DNA of 64,000 nt from CAIMUS01 sp046347625 (GCA_046347625.1 JAXMFU010000001.1:1116001-1180000); one strand, 5' to 3'. Positions 23,980 through 32,978 are shown, counted from the first letter of the stretch. Made by a program: numbers and translations. Notes: a model not told the origin generated them from the letters alone.

Positions 23980-25002
23980 ATGTTTAACCATTTTTTGAAA
24001 AAAATCTGGCTGCAGAATATTCTCTTATGGCTTTTATTCTTACTAATTTGTCTGAGTCTAGGATATGCAACAGTGAATCGTTATGATCCCAGTCAAGAAC
24101 CAAGCCTGGTAGATAGTCTTCAGTACGCACGCATGGTTGATCAATCAGCCCCTGCTATAGGTCACTGGAGTAGTCGCATTCTTATTCCTTACCTCGCTAG
24201 ACCTATATATTACTTGTGCCCAAGACATAAACCTTCTTGGTTTCCCGTATTTTTCGCCTTATTGTGCGTTAATGCTTTTTTTGTTGCAACGGCAGCACTT
24301 TTTTTATTCGAAATTGGACAAATGTTACTATTAAAACCAACTACTTCTCTAATTGCCGCGCTACTTTACCTTCTAAATTTTGGTATTGTAAATTTTCAGC
24401 TTGCAGGATTAGTTGATTCTGGGGAAACATTTTTCTTAATTCTAGTGACTTGGTTCCTATTACAAGACCGTTGGTACATGCTGCCAGTGCTTGGCATCTT
24501 AGGCGCGTTGGCAAAGGAAAGCTTTGTGCCTATAGCAACAGCTTTTACGGTTGGGTGGTGGTTAGTTGATTATCACAGTCGGCCAAATTATATTAGTAAA
24601 ATCAAATGGATAATTTTGATGTGTGTGTTGGGTCTTACCACAGTCAGCAGTGTCCGCTGGATTATCGGAGCAGGGTCAACCTTACTGTCCACTCTGGTTA
24701 CCGAATGGAAAATGCAGAGTTTTAAAATTCTTCTAGATAGATCATTTTTCTATTGGTTCGCTTGGCTGTTACCTCTGGGATTATTACGACTGCATGATTT
24801 CCCAACCTCGTGGATTGTTGCTTCTATTTTTGGACTCGTTACGATCGTGCTTCTTTCGGTTTGGGCAGCTGCACCTGGAATTAATATGTGGCGTTATGTT
24901 TTCAATCTTACAGGAGGATTACTTTCGCTATCGGCCGCTGTATTTTTAGAAAATATGTTGCTTAGTGGAGATTCTAAAAATAGAGATAAGTGGTTAGAAT
25001 AG
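23980..25002 (+). CDS. Hypothetical polytopic membrane protein (GT-C glycosyltransferase-like layout)
   Basis: The 340-aa protein has about eight to nine hydrophobic helices spread along its length. An early periplasmic loop carries NRYDPSQEPSLVDSLQYARMV and HWSSRILIPYLARP, and a helix-flanked LVDSGETFFLILVTWF follows. A charged loop between the first two helices and multiple membrane spans resemble GT-C enzymes that use lipid-linked sugars, but no DxD at the expected place is certain, so this is only a resemblance. AT-rich like the previous gene; AGGTAAG precedes the ATG. Possibly a surface-polysaccharide gene pair. Confidence 0.6.
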   Translation: MFNHFLKKIWLQNILLWLLFLLICLSLGYATVNRYDPSQEPSLVDSLQYARMVDQSAPAIGHWSSRILIPYLARPIYYLCPRHKPSWFPVFFALLCVNAFFVATAALFLFEIGQMLLLKPTTSLIAALLYLLNFGIVNFQLAGLVDSGETFFLILVTWFLLQDRWYMLPVLGILGALAKESFVPIATAFTVGWWLVDYHSRPNYISKIKWIILMCVLGLTTVSSVRWIIGAGSTLLSTLVTEWKMQSFKILLDRSFFYWFAWLLPLGLLRLHDFPTSWIVASIFGLVTIVLLSVWAAAPGINMWRYVFNLTGGLLSLSAAVFLENMLLSGDSKNRDKWLE

Positions 25003-25092
25003 TGCCATTGTCCCTCCTGGTTATCAGCCAAGCAAGCCAGGGCGGCAGGTATGCTCTAGCCCATAACCTGCCGCATCTGCCTAAGCCCCAGT

Positions 25093-25119
25093 TAGCCCGA
25101 CTTCCGCAAGTCGAGGCTA
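25093..25119. terminator. Hairpin between convergent genes
   Basis: TAGCC-CGACTT pairs with AAGTCG-A-GGCTA around a CCGC loop; the stem is 11 bp with one bulge, followed by AAAAA. Located 90 bp after the membrane-protein stop, so a plausible terminator for the plus strand. Confidence 0.6.
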
Positions 25120-25164
25120 AAAATACGGTAACTATTGATTTAGTTAGACCGCACCTTGAAAGAT

Positions 25165-25187
25165 CGGCACTATAAAGTATAGTGCCG
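25165..25187. terminator. Perfect 10-bp hairpin before cyoE 3' end
   Basis: CGGCACTATA and TATAGTGCCG form a perfect ten-base stem with a three-base loop. It lies between convergent genes and may stop transcription from either direction. Confidence 0.6.
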
Positions 25188-25248
25188 CTACATAGGTGTT
25201 CGGGATTTTTTATACTCACTTCCAAGCCAGTAATAACCACTATACCTG

Positions 25249-26196
25249 TCATACCACCAGCCGATAGAACCCTTTAATGATATTCAACAGATAATGATCC
25301 ACCATCAACACGGCGAATAAACCGAACAGGTAGATGATGGAGAAACCGAACGTGGGCATCGCCAGCCGATCGTCGGCGGTAAGATATAAGCGCATCGCGT
25401 AGTAAAGAAACCAGGCGCCCAAACCGACGGCACCGAGCAGATACAGGCCACCACTCATTCCGATCAGATAAGGTAGCAGGGTAATCGCAAACAGCAGAAT
25501 GGTGTAAAGCAGAATATGCAGCCGGGTAAACTCCACCCCGTGCGTGACCGGCAGCATCGGAATGTCCGCCTTGGCGTATTCCTGGCGGCGATGGATAGCC
25601 AGCGCCCAGAAATGGGGCGGCGTCCAGACGAAGATAATCAGAAATAGCAGCAGCGCTTCCGGTTGCACTTGGCCGGTGACGGCCGTCCAGCCCAACAGCG
25701 GGGGAGCCGCGCCGGCGGCGCCGCCGATGACGATGTTCTGCGGGGTGGCCCGCTTTAAGAACATCGTATAAATCACGGCATAACCGATCAGGGAGCAAAA
25801 TGTCAGGGCCGCGGTCAGTGGGTTGGCAAAGAGCACCAGGAGGACCATGCCGGTGGTGCCGAGGAGCAGCGAAAAGAGCAACACCTGCCGGGTATCCAGA
25901 TGGCCGGTAGGCAAAGGCCGGTTACGGGTACGGGTCATGATTGCATCGATCCGGCGATCCACCAGATGATTGATGGCGGCGGCGGCACCGGCGGCCAACG
26001 CTATTCCCAAGGAACCGAAGATGAGAACTTCCCAGGGCACCATGGTTGGCGTAGCCAGAAACATTCCCACCATGGCCGTAAAGGTGATCAGGGCGACCAC
26101 CTTAGGTTTGGTCAGTTCCAGATAGTCCCGCCAGGACGGGCGGACAGCCGTTTGCTGCAGGGTCTGCGTGCTCGTGTTTGCGTAATTGTTATTCAT
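25249..26196 (-). CDS. cyoE: Protoheme IX farnesyltransferase (heme O synthase)
   Basis: The 315-aa UbiA-family prenyltransferase adds a farnesyl tail to heme B to form heme O. The first Asp-rich motif NHLVDRRIDAIMTRTRNRPL (about residues 83-102) and the second cytoplasmic loop HRRQEYAKADIPMLPV (about 200) are typical of CyoE/CtaB, with nine membrane helices. GAGGAA precedes ATG 26196. It is the last gene of the oxidase locus. Heme A synthase, which normally uses its product and is usually encoded next to it, is missing from the window. Confidence 0.95.
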   Translation of the reverse strand: MNNNYANTSTQTLQQTAVRPSWRDYLELTKPKVVALITFTAMVGMFLATPTMVPWEVLIFGSLGIALAAGAAAAINHLVDRRIDAIMTRTRNRPLPTGHLDTRQVLLFSLLLGTTGMVLLVLFANPLTAALTFCSLIGYAVIYTMFLKRATPQNIVIGGAAGAAPPLLGWTAVTGQVQPEALLLFLIIFVWTPPHFWALAIHRRQEYAKADIPMLPVTHGVEFTRLHILLYTILLFAITLLPYLIGMSGGLYLLGAVGLGAWFLYYAMRLYLTADDRLAMPTFGFSIIYLFGLFAVLMVDHYLLNIIKGFYRLVV

Positions 26197-26290
26197 GCCA
26201 TTCAGTTTCCTCGGGCGCTACAAGGGTTGATGAAATAATGCTAACGAAAAATCAATACAATCTCGGCTGTCCGGTCGATTTGCCAGGTAA

Positions 26291-26890
26291 TCAGCCAAGC
26301 GTGGAATACTTAAGAACACGCTCTAAATCGGTCAGAATACCTTTATTGGTTACAGGATCGGTGCTGAGCCGATAGCGCATGAATAAATTGCCGAGTGGAT
26401 CGATAAGATAGATCCACTCTCCCGGTGCGGTGACGCCCGGAAAAGCCTGAGTGAATAAATCCAGTGTGCGCCGCTCCGCCACGCCGGCAGTGAGAGTGGG
26501 ATGCTCCTGCTTCAGCCAGGGCAGTAAAGTCGACTCCGGTTGGCCGGTCATGATAAACAAAGTTTGTGCCCGTTGCATATCCTTACCAAGCGCGAGCCGC
26601 ACCTGACGGATGGTATAGAGTCCCTGACGGCAATGCTCGTCACAGGGAGTGCCCAGATAGACCAGCGTCCAGCGGTGGCGCAAAAAGGACTCGTCGACGG
26701 TTTCCCCGGTCGGAAGCCGCAATTGCAAGGGCGCTATCTGCCGCGGCGGATCGAGCAGTTCACCGTGATTGACGGTGCCGCCGGGCCGCCACTTGTCTAC
26801 CAGCAACCAGGCGATCAGCAGCGGCAGCACGAATAGGCCGAAAATAATCAGCAGGTAAAACCGGTTCCGGGTTGTAGAGTCAGTAAGCAC
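26291..26890 (-). CDS. Cytochrome oxidase locus membrane-anchored thioredoxin-fold protein (SCO-like)
   Basis: The 199-aa protein has one N-terminal membrane helix (about 11-31) and a periplasmic thioredoxin-like domain. WTLVYLGTPCDEHCRQGLY holds two Cys in a CxxxC spacing that could bind copper or form a disulphide, as in SCO1, and WIYLIDPLGNLFMRYR is the late strand pair. By position it equals the conserved unnamed gene between SURF1 and ctaA in pseudomonad oxidase operons. A GTG at 26890 is the start. Role in Cu delivery or assembly is inferred from location and Cys spacing. Confidence 0.78.
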   Translation of the reverse strand: MLTDSTTRNRFYLLIIFGLFVLPLLIAWLLVDKWRPGGTVNHGELLDPPRQIAPLQLRLPTGETVDESFLRHRWTLVYLGTPCDEHCRQGLYTIRQVRLALGKDMQRAQTLFIMTGQPESTLLPWLKQEHPTLTAGVAERRTLDLFTQAFPGVTAPGEWIYLIDPLGNLFMRYRLSTDPVTNKGILTDLERVLKYSTLG

Positions 26891-26905
26891 CTGAGTGGAC
26901 AGCCC

Positions 26906-27634
26906 CTAAGTTTTAAGACGCTTGATATTCACCACGAAATAAATAACGATCAAGGTGGCCGCCAAGGCGAACCACTGTACGGCGTAACCGACATGGCGTT
27001 CCGGTCCAAACTCCCCGAGTTGGGGGCGCCAATCCCGACGATAACCATTTTCCGCTGCCGGGTCGAGCAGTAGCACGACCGGCAGCAACGGATAGCCCAG
27101 TGCCTGCGCCAGGCGTTCATAATCGATATATTGCACGACGTGCGGCCAGGAATCGGCGCCTACCGGCTCCGCCAGGCGTAACCCTGGACTGGGCGGCTGG
27201 GAGAGCCGGCCTCTAACGGTCACCGGGGTCGTCGTGACCTGTAAATCCGGCAGTTGCCGGCGGGAGGGACCGAGAGGGACCCAGCCGCGGGCTACCAAAA
27301 TCGCCGCTGTCTGCCCGGCCGGTCGTAGAGGCGTAAATACCTGATAGCCGGGCTGTCCGTCCTGAATCTGATTGTCCAGCAGAATCTGATGATCGGCATC
27401 GTAGCGACCCGGTGCGATCACGCCCCGATAGCGCGTTTCGGGCGCTGTCGGGTCGAGATCGGCAATAGGCGTATACGAGGCGTTGACAGCGGCTTGAAAA
27501 GCCATCTGCAATGCTTCTTTTTCATGGGCCCGACGCAATTGCCAGAAACCGAGTGATAACAAGATCGGTAAAAGCACGACTGTGACTAAACTGGGAACCA
27601 ACGCGGGCTTGAAAGTAAACCGACCCAGTGGCAT
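26906..27634 (-). CDS. SURF1 family oxidase assembly protein
   Basis: The 242-aa protein has the SURF1 plan: an N-terminal membrane helix (LVTVVLLPILLSLGFWQLRRA, about 14-34), a periplasmic domain with YRGVIAPGRYD, ILLDNQIQDGQPGYQV and LVARGWVPLG, and a C-terminal helix (about 216-236) after HVGYAVQWFALA. SURF1 helps insert heme A into subunit I. It ends 16 bp before the SCO-like gene and is probably co-transcribed with it. Confidence 0.95.
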   Translation of the reverse strand: MPLGRFTFKPALVPSLVTVVLLPILLSLGFWQLRRAHEKEALQMAFQAAVNASYTPIADLDPTAPETRYRGVIAPGRYDADHQILLDNQIQDGQPGYQVFTPLRPAGQTAAILVARGWVPLGPSRRQLPDLQVTTTPVTVRGRLSQPPSPGLRLAEPVGADSWPHVVQYIDYERLAQALGYPLLPVVLLLDPAAENGYRRDWRPQLGEFGPERHVGYAVQWFALAATLIVIYFVVNIKRLKT

Positions 27635-27709
27635 ATCAACTCTTCGAGCGCCTGTTAATCAATTGCGGTAAACTGGCTATCACACATTCATTCTGTCCGA
27701 GATGTTTCG

Positions 27710-27931
27710 ATGTTCCTTAAGATCGCCGTTGTGATCGTCCTTTTGGTTATCCTTTTCAGCCTGGGGTCCGGCCTGGTGTTTCTGGTCCAGGACAAGGGGC
27801 GCAGTCATCGTACGGTCAAAGCGCTGACGATGCGCATCGCCCTTTCCCTGGGATTGTTTATTCTACTGATGCTGGCCTATGCGTTCGGTCTGATCGCGCC
27901 GCATGGCGTTTTTCCACCGGCACCGCACTGA
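27710..27931 (+). CDS. DUF2909 twin-transmembrane protein
   Basis: The 73-aa protein consists of two membrane helices (about 4-26 and 42-64) linked by a basic QDKGRSHRTVKALTMR loop, the DUF2909 form. It lies on the opposite strand from the rest of the oxidase genes, divergent from SURF1 with a 75-bp gap, in a position conserved in many gammaproteobacteria. Function is unknown; an assembly accessory is likely. Confidence 0.85.
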   Translation: MFLKIAVVIVLLVILFSLGSGLVFLVQDKGRSHRTVKALTMRIALSLGLFILLMLAYAFGLIAPHGVFPPAPH

Positions 27932-27967
27932 GTGTGTGCCTCCGGATCGATGGTCTGACTCCCTAGC

Positions 27968-28157
27968 CGTCGGTCGGGTTAAGGAGCCGTCGGTCGGGTT
28001 AGGCGCGCCCATTGCCCCGCCTGGAGTTGGCAGAGATGTGTCGGGCGCACCGTAACCCGACAGCGGAATTGCTTACCGCCCGCCACGTCGGGTTACGACG
28101 CGCCCCTAACGTCGCTGCTGTTCGTTGACTCGGTAGCAGGCGCGTCTAACCCGACCT
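27968..28157. repeat. Palindromic repeat cluster, family G (TCGGGTTA)
   Basis: Several copies of GTCGGTCGGGTTA(A/G) and of its complement TAACCCGAC are interspersed with GGCGCG/CGCGCC; the last ends TAACCCGACCTAC. They could fold into a large hairpin array between DUF2909 and coxC 3' ends. Head and tail (GTCGG, CCTAC) resemble the other REP-like families. Confidence 0.75.
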
Positions 28158-28207
28158 ACAGGGATTTTAACGATAACCCTCACCCCTCCAGGGAAAGGGC
28201 ACTTGGC

Positions 28208-29068
28208 TTACAGCCAGTACACGAAGATAAACAGCCCCAACCACACCACGTCGACGAAGTGCCAATACCAGGCCGCCGCCTCGAAGGCGAAGTGGTGCTC
28301 TTCCGTGAAATGGCCTCTGATCGCGCGTAACAGCACCACCAGCAGGATAGTGGCTCCCAAGGTCACGTGCAGGCCATGGAATCCCGTCAGCATAAAAAAG
28401 GTGGAGCCGTAGATGCCGCTGTTCAGGGTCAGGTTGAGCTCATGGTAGGCATGAATGTATTCCTTGGCTTGCAGGAACACGAACAAAAAGCCCAGGAAAA
28501 CCGTGGCTGCCAGCCCCAGGATCAACTGCCCGCGCTTGTCTTCCTTCAAGCCCCAGTGGGCCCAGGTGACGGTCACGCCGCTGCTCAGCAGAATGATGGT
28601 ATTGATGGCCGGCAGACCCCAGGCTTCCATTACCCTGAAGTTCCCACCCAGGTCGTTAGGACCGTTGGTCGGCCAGACTTTCCTGAAATCCGGCCAGAGT
28701 AATTCATGGGTCAGGAGCTTGTGACCCGCTCCGCCCAACCAGGGAACGGACCACTCCCGGGCGTAGAATAAGGCGCCGAAAAAGGCGGCGAAGAACATCA
28801 CTTCGGAAAAGATAAACCAGTACATTCCCCAACGGAAAGACTGATCCACCTGTTCGTTGTACAAGCCGCTTTCGCTCTCATTGATCACCGCGCCGAACCA
28901 GCCGAACAGCATGACGATCAGAATGACGACGCCTAACATCATAATGGTCATGGTGCCGCCATTGAGAAAATTGGCGAACCCGACCATGGTGGTAAACAGA
29001 CCTACCGAAGCGACGATAGGCCAGGGACTGCTATGTGGCACGTAATAAGCGCCATGGGCTTGAGCCAT
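28208..29068 (-). CDS. coxC: Cytochrome c oxidase subunit III
   Basis: The 286-aa protein has seven hydrophobic helices and subunit III signatures: the WPIVASVGLF first helix, MYWFIFSEVMFFAAFFGALF with the conserved Glu, and ending in HGLHVTLGATILL and YWHFVDVVWLGLFIFVY. It stabilises the oxidase and proton uptake. GGGAG lies upstream of ATG 29068. Follows ctaG in the operon by 45 bp. Confidence 0.97.
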   Translation of the reverse strand: MAQAHGAYYVPHSSPWPIVASVGLFTTMVGFANFLNGGTMTIMMLGVVILIVMLFGWFGAVINESESGLYNEQVDQSFRWGMYWFIFSEVMFFAAFFGALFYAREWSVPWLGGAGHKLLTHELLWPDFRKVWPTNGPNDLGGNFRVMEAWGLPAINTIILLSSGVTVTWAHWGLKEDKRGQLILGLAATVFLGFLFVFLQAKEYIHAYHELNLTLNSGIYGSTFFMLTGFHGLHVTLGATILLVVLLRAIRGHFTEEHHFAFEAAAWYWHFVDVVWLGLFIFVYWL

Positions 29069-29113
29069 AGAGGATTCTCCCTCGAGGTATTGAAATTATG
29101 ACAATAACTTGTA

Positions 29114-29662
29114 TTAGCTACCCTTGTCTTCCACTTTGAAGAAGGTATATGACAGGGTAACGGTGGAAATATCGGCCGGCGTCGATGGGTCCAGCCGAAA
29201 TACGACCGGCATATCCTTGCTTTCATGTGGCTTGAAAGCCTGCCTGGAAAAACAGAAGCATTCGATTTTCTGAAAGTGGGGAGCCGCCGGCCCTGGCGTA
29301 ACGCTGGGAACGGCCTGTCCTACCAAGGGTGCGCCTGTCAGATTCTCGGCAATAAAACTGGTGCGGTAGAACTCGCCGGGATGTACCTCCATCTTGACGA
29401 CTTTGGGGGCAAATTCCCAGGGCGCCGAGTCGTTGACATTGGCAACGAATTCGACGGTAATAGTACGCGCCTTATCCGCTTCGCCCCGCACCTCGGCCAG
29501 GGGTACGGCCTTATTGCTGGGTTTACCGTTCAAACCGGTAAGATTGCAGATCACACTGTAAAGCGGCGCCACCGCAAAACCAAAACCGAACATGGGCACC
29601 GCTATCAGCAGCAGCCGTCGCAGGGTACGTCGGTTGGCTTGTGAAGTCGTAGAGGTAGTCAT
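29114..29662 (-). CDS. ctaG: Cytochrome c oxidase assembly protein CtaG/Cox11
   Basis: The 182-aa protein has an N-terminal helix (LLLIAVPMFGFGFAVAPLYSVIC) and a periplasmic Ig-like domain with the copper-binding KIECFCFSRQ motif (Cys-Phe-Cys), which delivers Cu to the CuB site of subunit I. MPVVFRLDPSTP and TVTLSYTFF follow as normal. Its ATG at 29662 overlaps the stop of the small upstream frame, indicating coupling. Confidence 0.96.
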   Translation of the reverse strand: MTTSTTSQANRRTLRRLLLIAVPMFGFGFAVAPLYSVICNLTGLNGKPSNKAVPLAEVRGEADKARTITVEFVANVNDSAPWEFAPKVVKMEVHPGEFYRTSFIAENLTGAPLVGQAVPSVTPGPAAPHFQKIECFCFSRQAFKPHESKDMPVVFRLDPSTPADISTVTLSYTFFKVEDKGS

Positions 29663-29772
29663 CGCAACGCCATAGTAATCATAATACCAATGTAAAAAGC
29701 CAGCGCGATCAGCGCCAGTATGATGACCGTTTTGCGGTTGGCGGCGCGGCGCCGCTGATCATCTTTGGTCAA
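29659..29772 (-). CDS. 37-aa cytochrome oxidase small assembly protein
   Basis: A 37-codon frame runs from TTG 29772 to a TGA overlapping the ctaG start (ATGA). The product has a basic head (TKDDQRRRAANRKT) and one membrane helix (VIILALIALAFYIGIMITMA). GGGAGT lies nine bases before the TTG. A tiny single-helix gene at this exact place between coxA and ctaG is conserved in many gammaproteobacteria and annotated as a small oxidase assembly protein. Confidence 0.8.
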   Translation of the reverse strand: MTKDDQRRRAANRKTVIILALIALAFYIGIMITMALR

Positions 29773-29807
29773 AGACGGACTCCCGTTCCATTCTGTTCCG
29801 ATAGCCT

Positions 29808-29836
29808 CCCGGCCTTGCCGCGACAGCAAGGCCGGG
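29808..29836 (-). terminator. Strong hairpin after coxA
   Basis: CCCGGCCTTGC and GCAAGGCCGGG form an 11-bp perfect GC-rich stem with a seven-base loop, 14 bases beyond the coxA stop. There is no U-run, so it may attenuate read-through into the assembly genes or protect the coxBA message, giving more subunits I/II than assembly factors. Confidence 0.65.
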
Positions 29837-29849
29837 GTTGGTTGCAGAT

Positions 29850-31427
29850 TTAATGCACCTCGGGTGCCGTCGTAAAGCTATGGTACGGCGGCGGTGAACT
29901 CAGGGTCCACTCCAAACCCTTGGCGCCTTCCCAGACCTGATCGGTGGCCTTCTCGCCGCCGCGGATCGTCTTGATCACAATGTAAACGAACAGCAGTTGG
30001 GAGAAGCCATAGATAAAGGCGCCGATCGAGGAAATGGCGTTGAATTCGGCAAATTGCAGAGCATAATCGGGAATCCGCCGCGGCATACCGGCCAATCCCA
30101 GGAAATGCTGCGGGAAGAACAGGATATTGACACCGATGATGGACAGCCAGAAATGGATTTTGCCCAGGCGTTCATCGTACATATGGCCGGTCCACTTGGG
30201 CAGCCAGTAATAGGTCGCCGCCATCAGCGAGAACACCGCGCCTGTCACCAGCACATAGTGGAAGTGGGCTACCACGAAATACGTGTCTTGATACTGGAAG
30301 TCCGCCGGTGCAATCGACACCATCAAGCCGGAGAAACCACCGATGGTGAACAGGATGACGAAAGCGATAGCGAACAGCATCGGTGTCTCGAAGGTCATCG
30401 AACCCCGCCACATGGTGGAAACCCAGTTGAACACCTTGACTCCGGTCGGTACGGCGATCAGCATGGTGGCGTACATAAAGAACAGTTCGCCCGCCAACGG
30501 CATACCGACCACGAACATATGATGCCCCCAGACGATAAAGGACAAAAAGGCGATGGAGGCCGTGGCATAGACCATCGAACTGTAGCCGAACAGCGGCTTG
30601 CGGGCGAAGGTCGGAATGATCATGGAAATCACCCCGAAAGCCGGCAGAATCATGATATAGACCTCGGGATGGCCGAAGAACCAGAAGATATGCTGGAACA
30701 TCACCGGGTCACCGCCACCGGCGGCATTGAAGAAGGACGTGCCGAAGAATTTATCGGTAAGCAACATGGTGACGCCACCGGCCAGCACCGGCATCACCGC
30801 GATCAGCAGATAGGCGGTGATCAGCCAGGTCCACACGAACAGCGGCATCTTCATCAGGGTCATGCCAGGCGCCCGCATGTTCAGGATAGTGGCGATCACG
30901 TTGATCGCCCCCATGATAGAGGAAATCCCCATCATGTGCACTGACAGGATTACGAAGGGAAAGGCATTGCCGGTTTGCAGCACCAGGGGCGGATACAGCG
31001 TCCAGCCGGACGCCGGTCCGCCGCCCGACATGAACAAGGTGGACAGCAGCAGGGTAAAGGCGAACGGCAGAATCCAGAAACTCCAGTTGTTCATCCGCGG
31101 CAGCGCCATATCCGGCGCCCCGATCATCATCGGAATCAGCCAGTTGGCCAAACCGGTAAACGCCGGCATCACCGCGCCGAACACCATGATCAGGGCGTGC
31201 ATGGTAGTCATCTGGTTGAAGAACTGCGGGCTGACGAACTGCAAGCCGGGTTGAAACAACTCGGCTCGGATGATCAGCGCCATAAGGCCACCGATCAGGA
31301 ACATAATCAGGGCGAATACCAGGTACAGGGTACCGATATCCTTGTGGTTGGTGGTGGACAACCACCGCCAGATGCCGCGTGGCGGCGCATCGTGATGCTC
31401 GACGTGAACGTGAGTGGCTGTACTCAT
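29850..31427 (-). CDS. coxA: Cytochrome c oxidase subunit I
   Basis: The 525-aa heme-copper oxidase core has twelve membrane helices. It holds the low-spin heme His (TTMHALIMVF), the CuB/Tyr crosslink site (FWFFGHPEVYIMILP), and the heme a3/a His pair (VAHFHYVLVTG). The HPEVY Glu-Val-Tyr motif marks an A-type oxidase with a D-channel Glu. Reduces O2 to water and pumps protons in the inner membrane. GGAG precedes ATG 31427; coxB lies 35 bp upstream in the same operon. Confidence 0.98.
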   Translation of the reverse strand: MSTATHVHVEHHDAPPRGIWRWLSTTNHKDIGTLYLVFALIMFLIGGLMALIIRAELFQPGLQFVSPQFFNQMTTMHALIMVFGAVMPAFTGLANWLIPMMIGAPDMALPRMNNWSFWILPFAFTLLLSTLFMSGGGPASGWTLYPPLVLQTGNAFPFVILSVHMMGISSIMGAINVIATILNMRAPGMTLMKMPLFVWTWLITAYLLIAVMPVLAGGVTMLLTDKFFGTSFFNAAGGGDPVMFQHIFWFFGHPEVYIMILPAFGVISMIIPTFARKPLFGYSSMVYATASIAFLSFIVWGHHMFVVGMPLAGELFFMYATMLIAVPTGVKVFNWVSTMWRGSMTFETPMLFAIAFVILFTIGGFSGLMVSIAPADFQYQDTYFVVAHFHYVLVTGAVFSLMAATYYWLPKWTGHMYDERLGKIHFWLSIIGVNILFFPQHFLGLAGMPRRIPDYALQFAEFNAISSIGAFIYGFSQLLFVYIVIKTIRGGEKATDQVWEGAKGLEWTLSSPPPYHSFTTAPEVH

Positions 31428-31462
31428 CTAGAGTCGTCTCCTACTGGTCTTAGCGAAAAGAA

Positions 31463-32332
31463 TTACTGGGCCGTGGCGACTGGCACCGGTTGAACGGGAG
31501 CATTGGCCATTGCCGTGCCGACATTGCCAATATTTTGGCTCGCGGTTTTGGCAGCTTTCTTGCTCTCTACCCATTGCCGATACTCTTCCTGAGTCTTGGC
31601 CACCACCACGATCGGCATATAAGCATGATCCTTACCGCATAATTCGGCGCACTGGCCGCGATAGACACCGGGCTTTTCGATCAGGGTCCAGCTCTCGTTG
31701 ATAAAGCCGGGGATGGCGTCACGCTTCCAGCCCAGGCTGGGCACCCACCAGGAATGAATGACATCGGCGCCGGTTGTCAAAATCCGAATTTTCTTACCGA
31801 CCGGAACCACCAGAGGATTGTCCACTTCCAGCAGATAGTCCTTGTCTTTCGGCGCCAGGTTGTAGATCTGATCGGCAGGGGTCGAGAGGGTGCTGAAGAA
31901 GCTGATGCCCTCGTCCAGATAATCGTAGCTCCATTTCCACTGATAGCCGGTCACCTTGATGGTGAGATCGGGTTTGCTGACATCTTCCAGATTGATCAGG
32001 GTTCGGGTGGCCGGAACCGCCATGAAAATCAGAATCAGCATCGGGATCACGGTCCAAACGATCTCGACCTTGGTGCTCTCATGGAAATGAGCCGGTACAG
32101 CGCCTTTGGATTTGCGGTGGTGGTAGATGGAATAGAACATCGTACCGAAAACCACGATGCCGATGGCCACACAGATCCATAGGATCGTCATGTGCAGGTG
32201 GTAGACTTGGTGACTGATGGTTGTGACGCCTTCGGTCATATTCAGCTTGAGATCGGCATTGGCGGACAGGCTCCACAGCAGCCCAAGGCCCACAACAGGA
32301 TAACGCATTCGCGCAAGGAGGTTCGTCAACAT
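31463..32332 (-). CDS. coxB: Cytochrome c oxidase subunit II
   Basis: The 289-aa protein has a signal-like N-terminus (to about SANADL), two membrane helices (about 45-68 and 90-108) and a periplasmic cupredoxin domain. The CuA centre is complete: HSWWVPSLGWKRD with the first His, and CAELCGKDHAYM with both Cys, Glu, His and Met. There is no C-terminal cytochrome c fusion (no CxxCH). An Ala/Val/Pro-rich tail of about 35 residues ends the protein. First gene of the oxidase operon. Confidence 0.97.
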   Translation of the reverse strand: MLTNLLARMRYPVVGLGLLWSLSANADLKLNMTEGVTTISHQVYHLHMTILWICVAIGIVVFGTMFYSIYHHRKSKGAVPAHFHESTKVEIVWTVIPMLILIFMAVPATRTLINLEDVSKPDLTIKVTGYQWKWSYDYLDEGISFFSTLSTPADQIYNLAPKDKDYLLEVDNPLVVPVGKKIRILTTGADVIHSWWVPSLGWKRDAIPGFINESWTLIEKPGVYRGQCAELCGKDHAYMPIVVVAKTQEEYRQWVESKKAAKTASQNIGNVGTAMANAPVQPVPVATAQ

Positions 32333-32391
32333 GCAGATTTTGCTCTCCGACAGGTTACGTTAAATTAAAAATTATTTGTTTAACTGATAAC

Positions 32392-32886
32392 TTACAAATT
32401 GCCCGATATGGCGGGACGCAAACTCCGGGTCAATTCATTCGCCAGGTGTCGGCGTTCCTCTTCATCGAGAAACCGCCCGACTTCCACCGACCGTCCGTGC
32501 GAGCGAATCAAAAGGCGGCTAGGGTACCATGCCCTGGGACAGCGTTCCAAAACCACCCGCACCCACATCCGTCCCAGCGTCCATTGCTCACGAGGATAGT
32601 CCCGGCCGCGCTCGATGCGAATGGAGTCATCGTTGATAGAGATGACTTCGCATTCGTAACAACGGCAGGCGACCACATACAGGCCGATACCCAACGCCAG
32701 CATTTCCAGGCCCGCAAACGGCAGCACCAACCAGAATCCCAACAGCGTCAAGCCGATGGCGATAGCGCTGGAGATGATGATCAGGCTGAAATAGAAAAGC
32801 AACGAACCCCGCCAGGACAGGGAGCGGTTGGGACGCAAGATGAAGCGGCACTGCAGGGTATCGGCGTGTTGCTGAATGTCGACCAT
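32392..32886 (-). CDS. DUF2244 membrane protein
   Basis: The 164-aa protein has two membrane helices (about 28-50 and 52-72) followed by a cytoplasmic beta domain with RIERGRDYPREQWTL, WVRVVLE and LLIRSHGRSVEVGRFLDEEER, which fits DUF2244. Such genes commonly sit directly upstream of coxB in proteobacteria, as here (59 bp). Its function is unknown, but position points to oxidase biogenesis. Confidence 0.88.
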   Translation of the reverse strand: MVDIQQHADTLQCRFILRPNRSLSWRGSLLFYFSLIIISSAIAIGLTLLGFWLVLPFAGLEMLALGIGLYVVACRCYECEVISINDDSIRIERGRDYPREQWTLGRMWVRVVLERCPRAWYPSRLLIRSHGRSVEVGRFLDEEERRHLANELTRSLRPAISGNL

Positions 32887-32978
32887 CGCAGCCTCTCAAC
32901 CAAAAAATGACTAAGCGTTTTGCTAGGTATTTATCCTGATATAACTTACTAGAATTTGTCAACTGAAAATTGAACAAA

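Noticed and set aside
29997..30944. 315-codon plus-strand frame inside coxA
   Set aside because: Antisense shadow of coxA; composition (His/Glu/Asp/Arg-rich) is what the reverse complement of membrane-helix codons gives.
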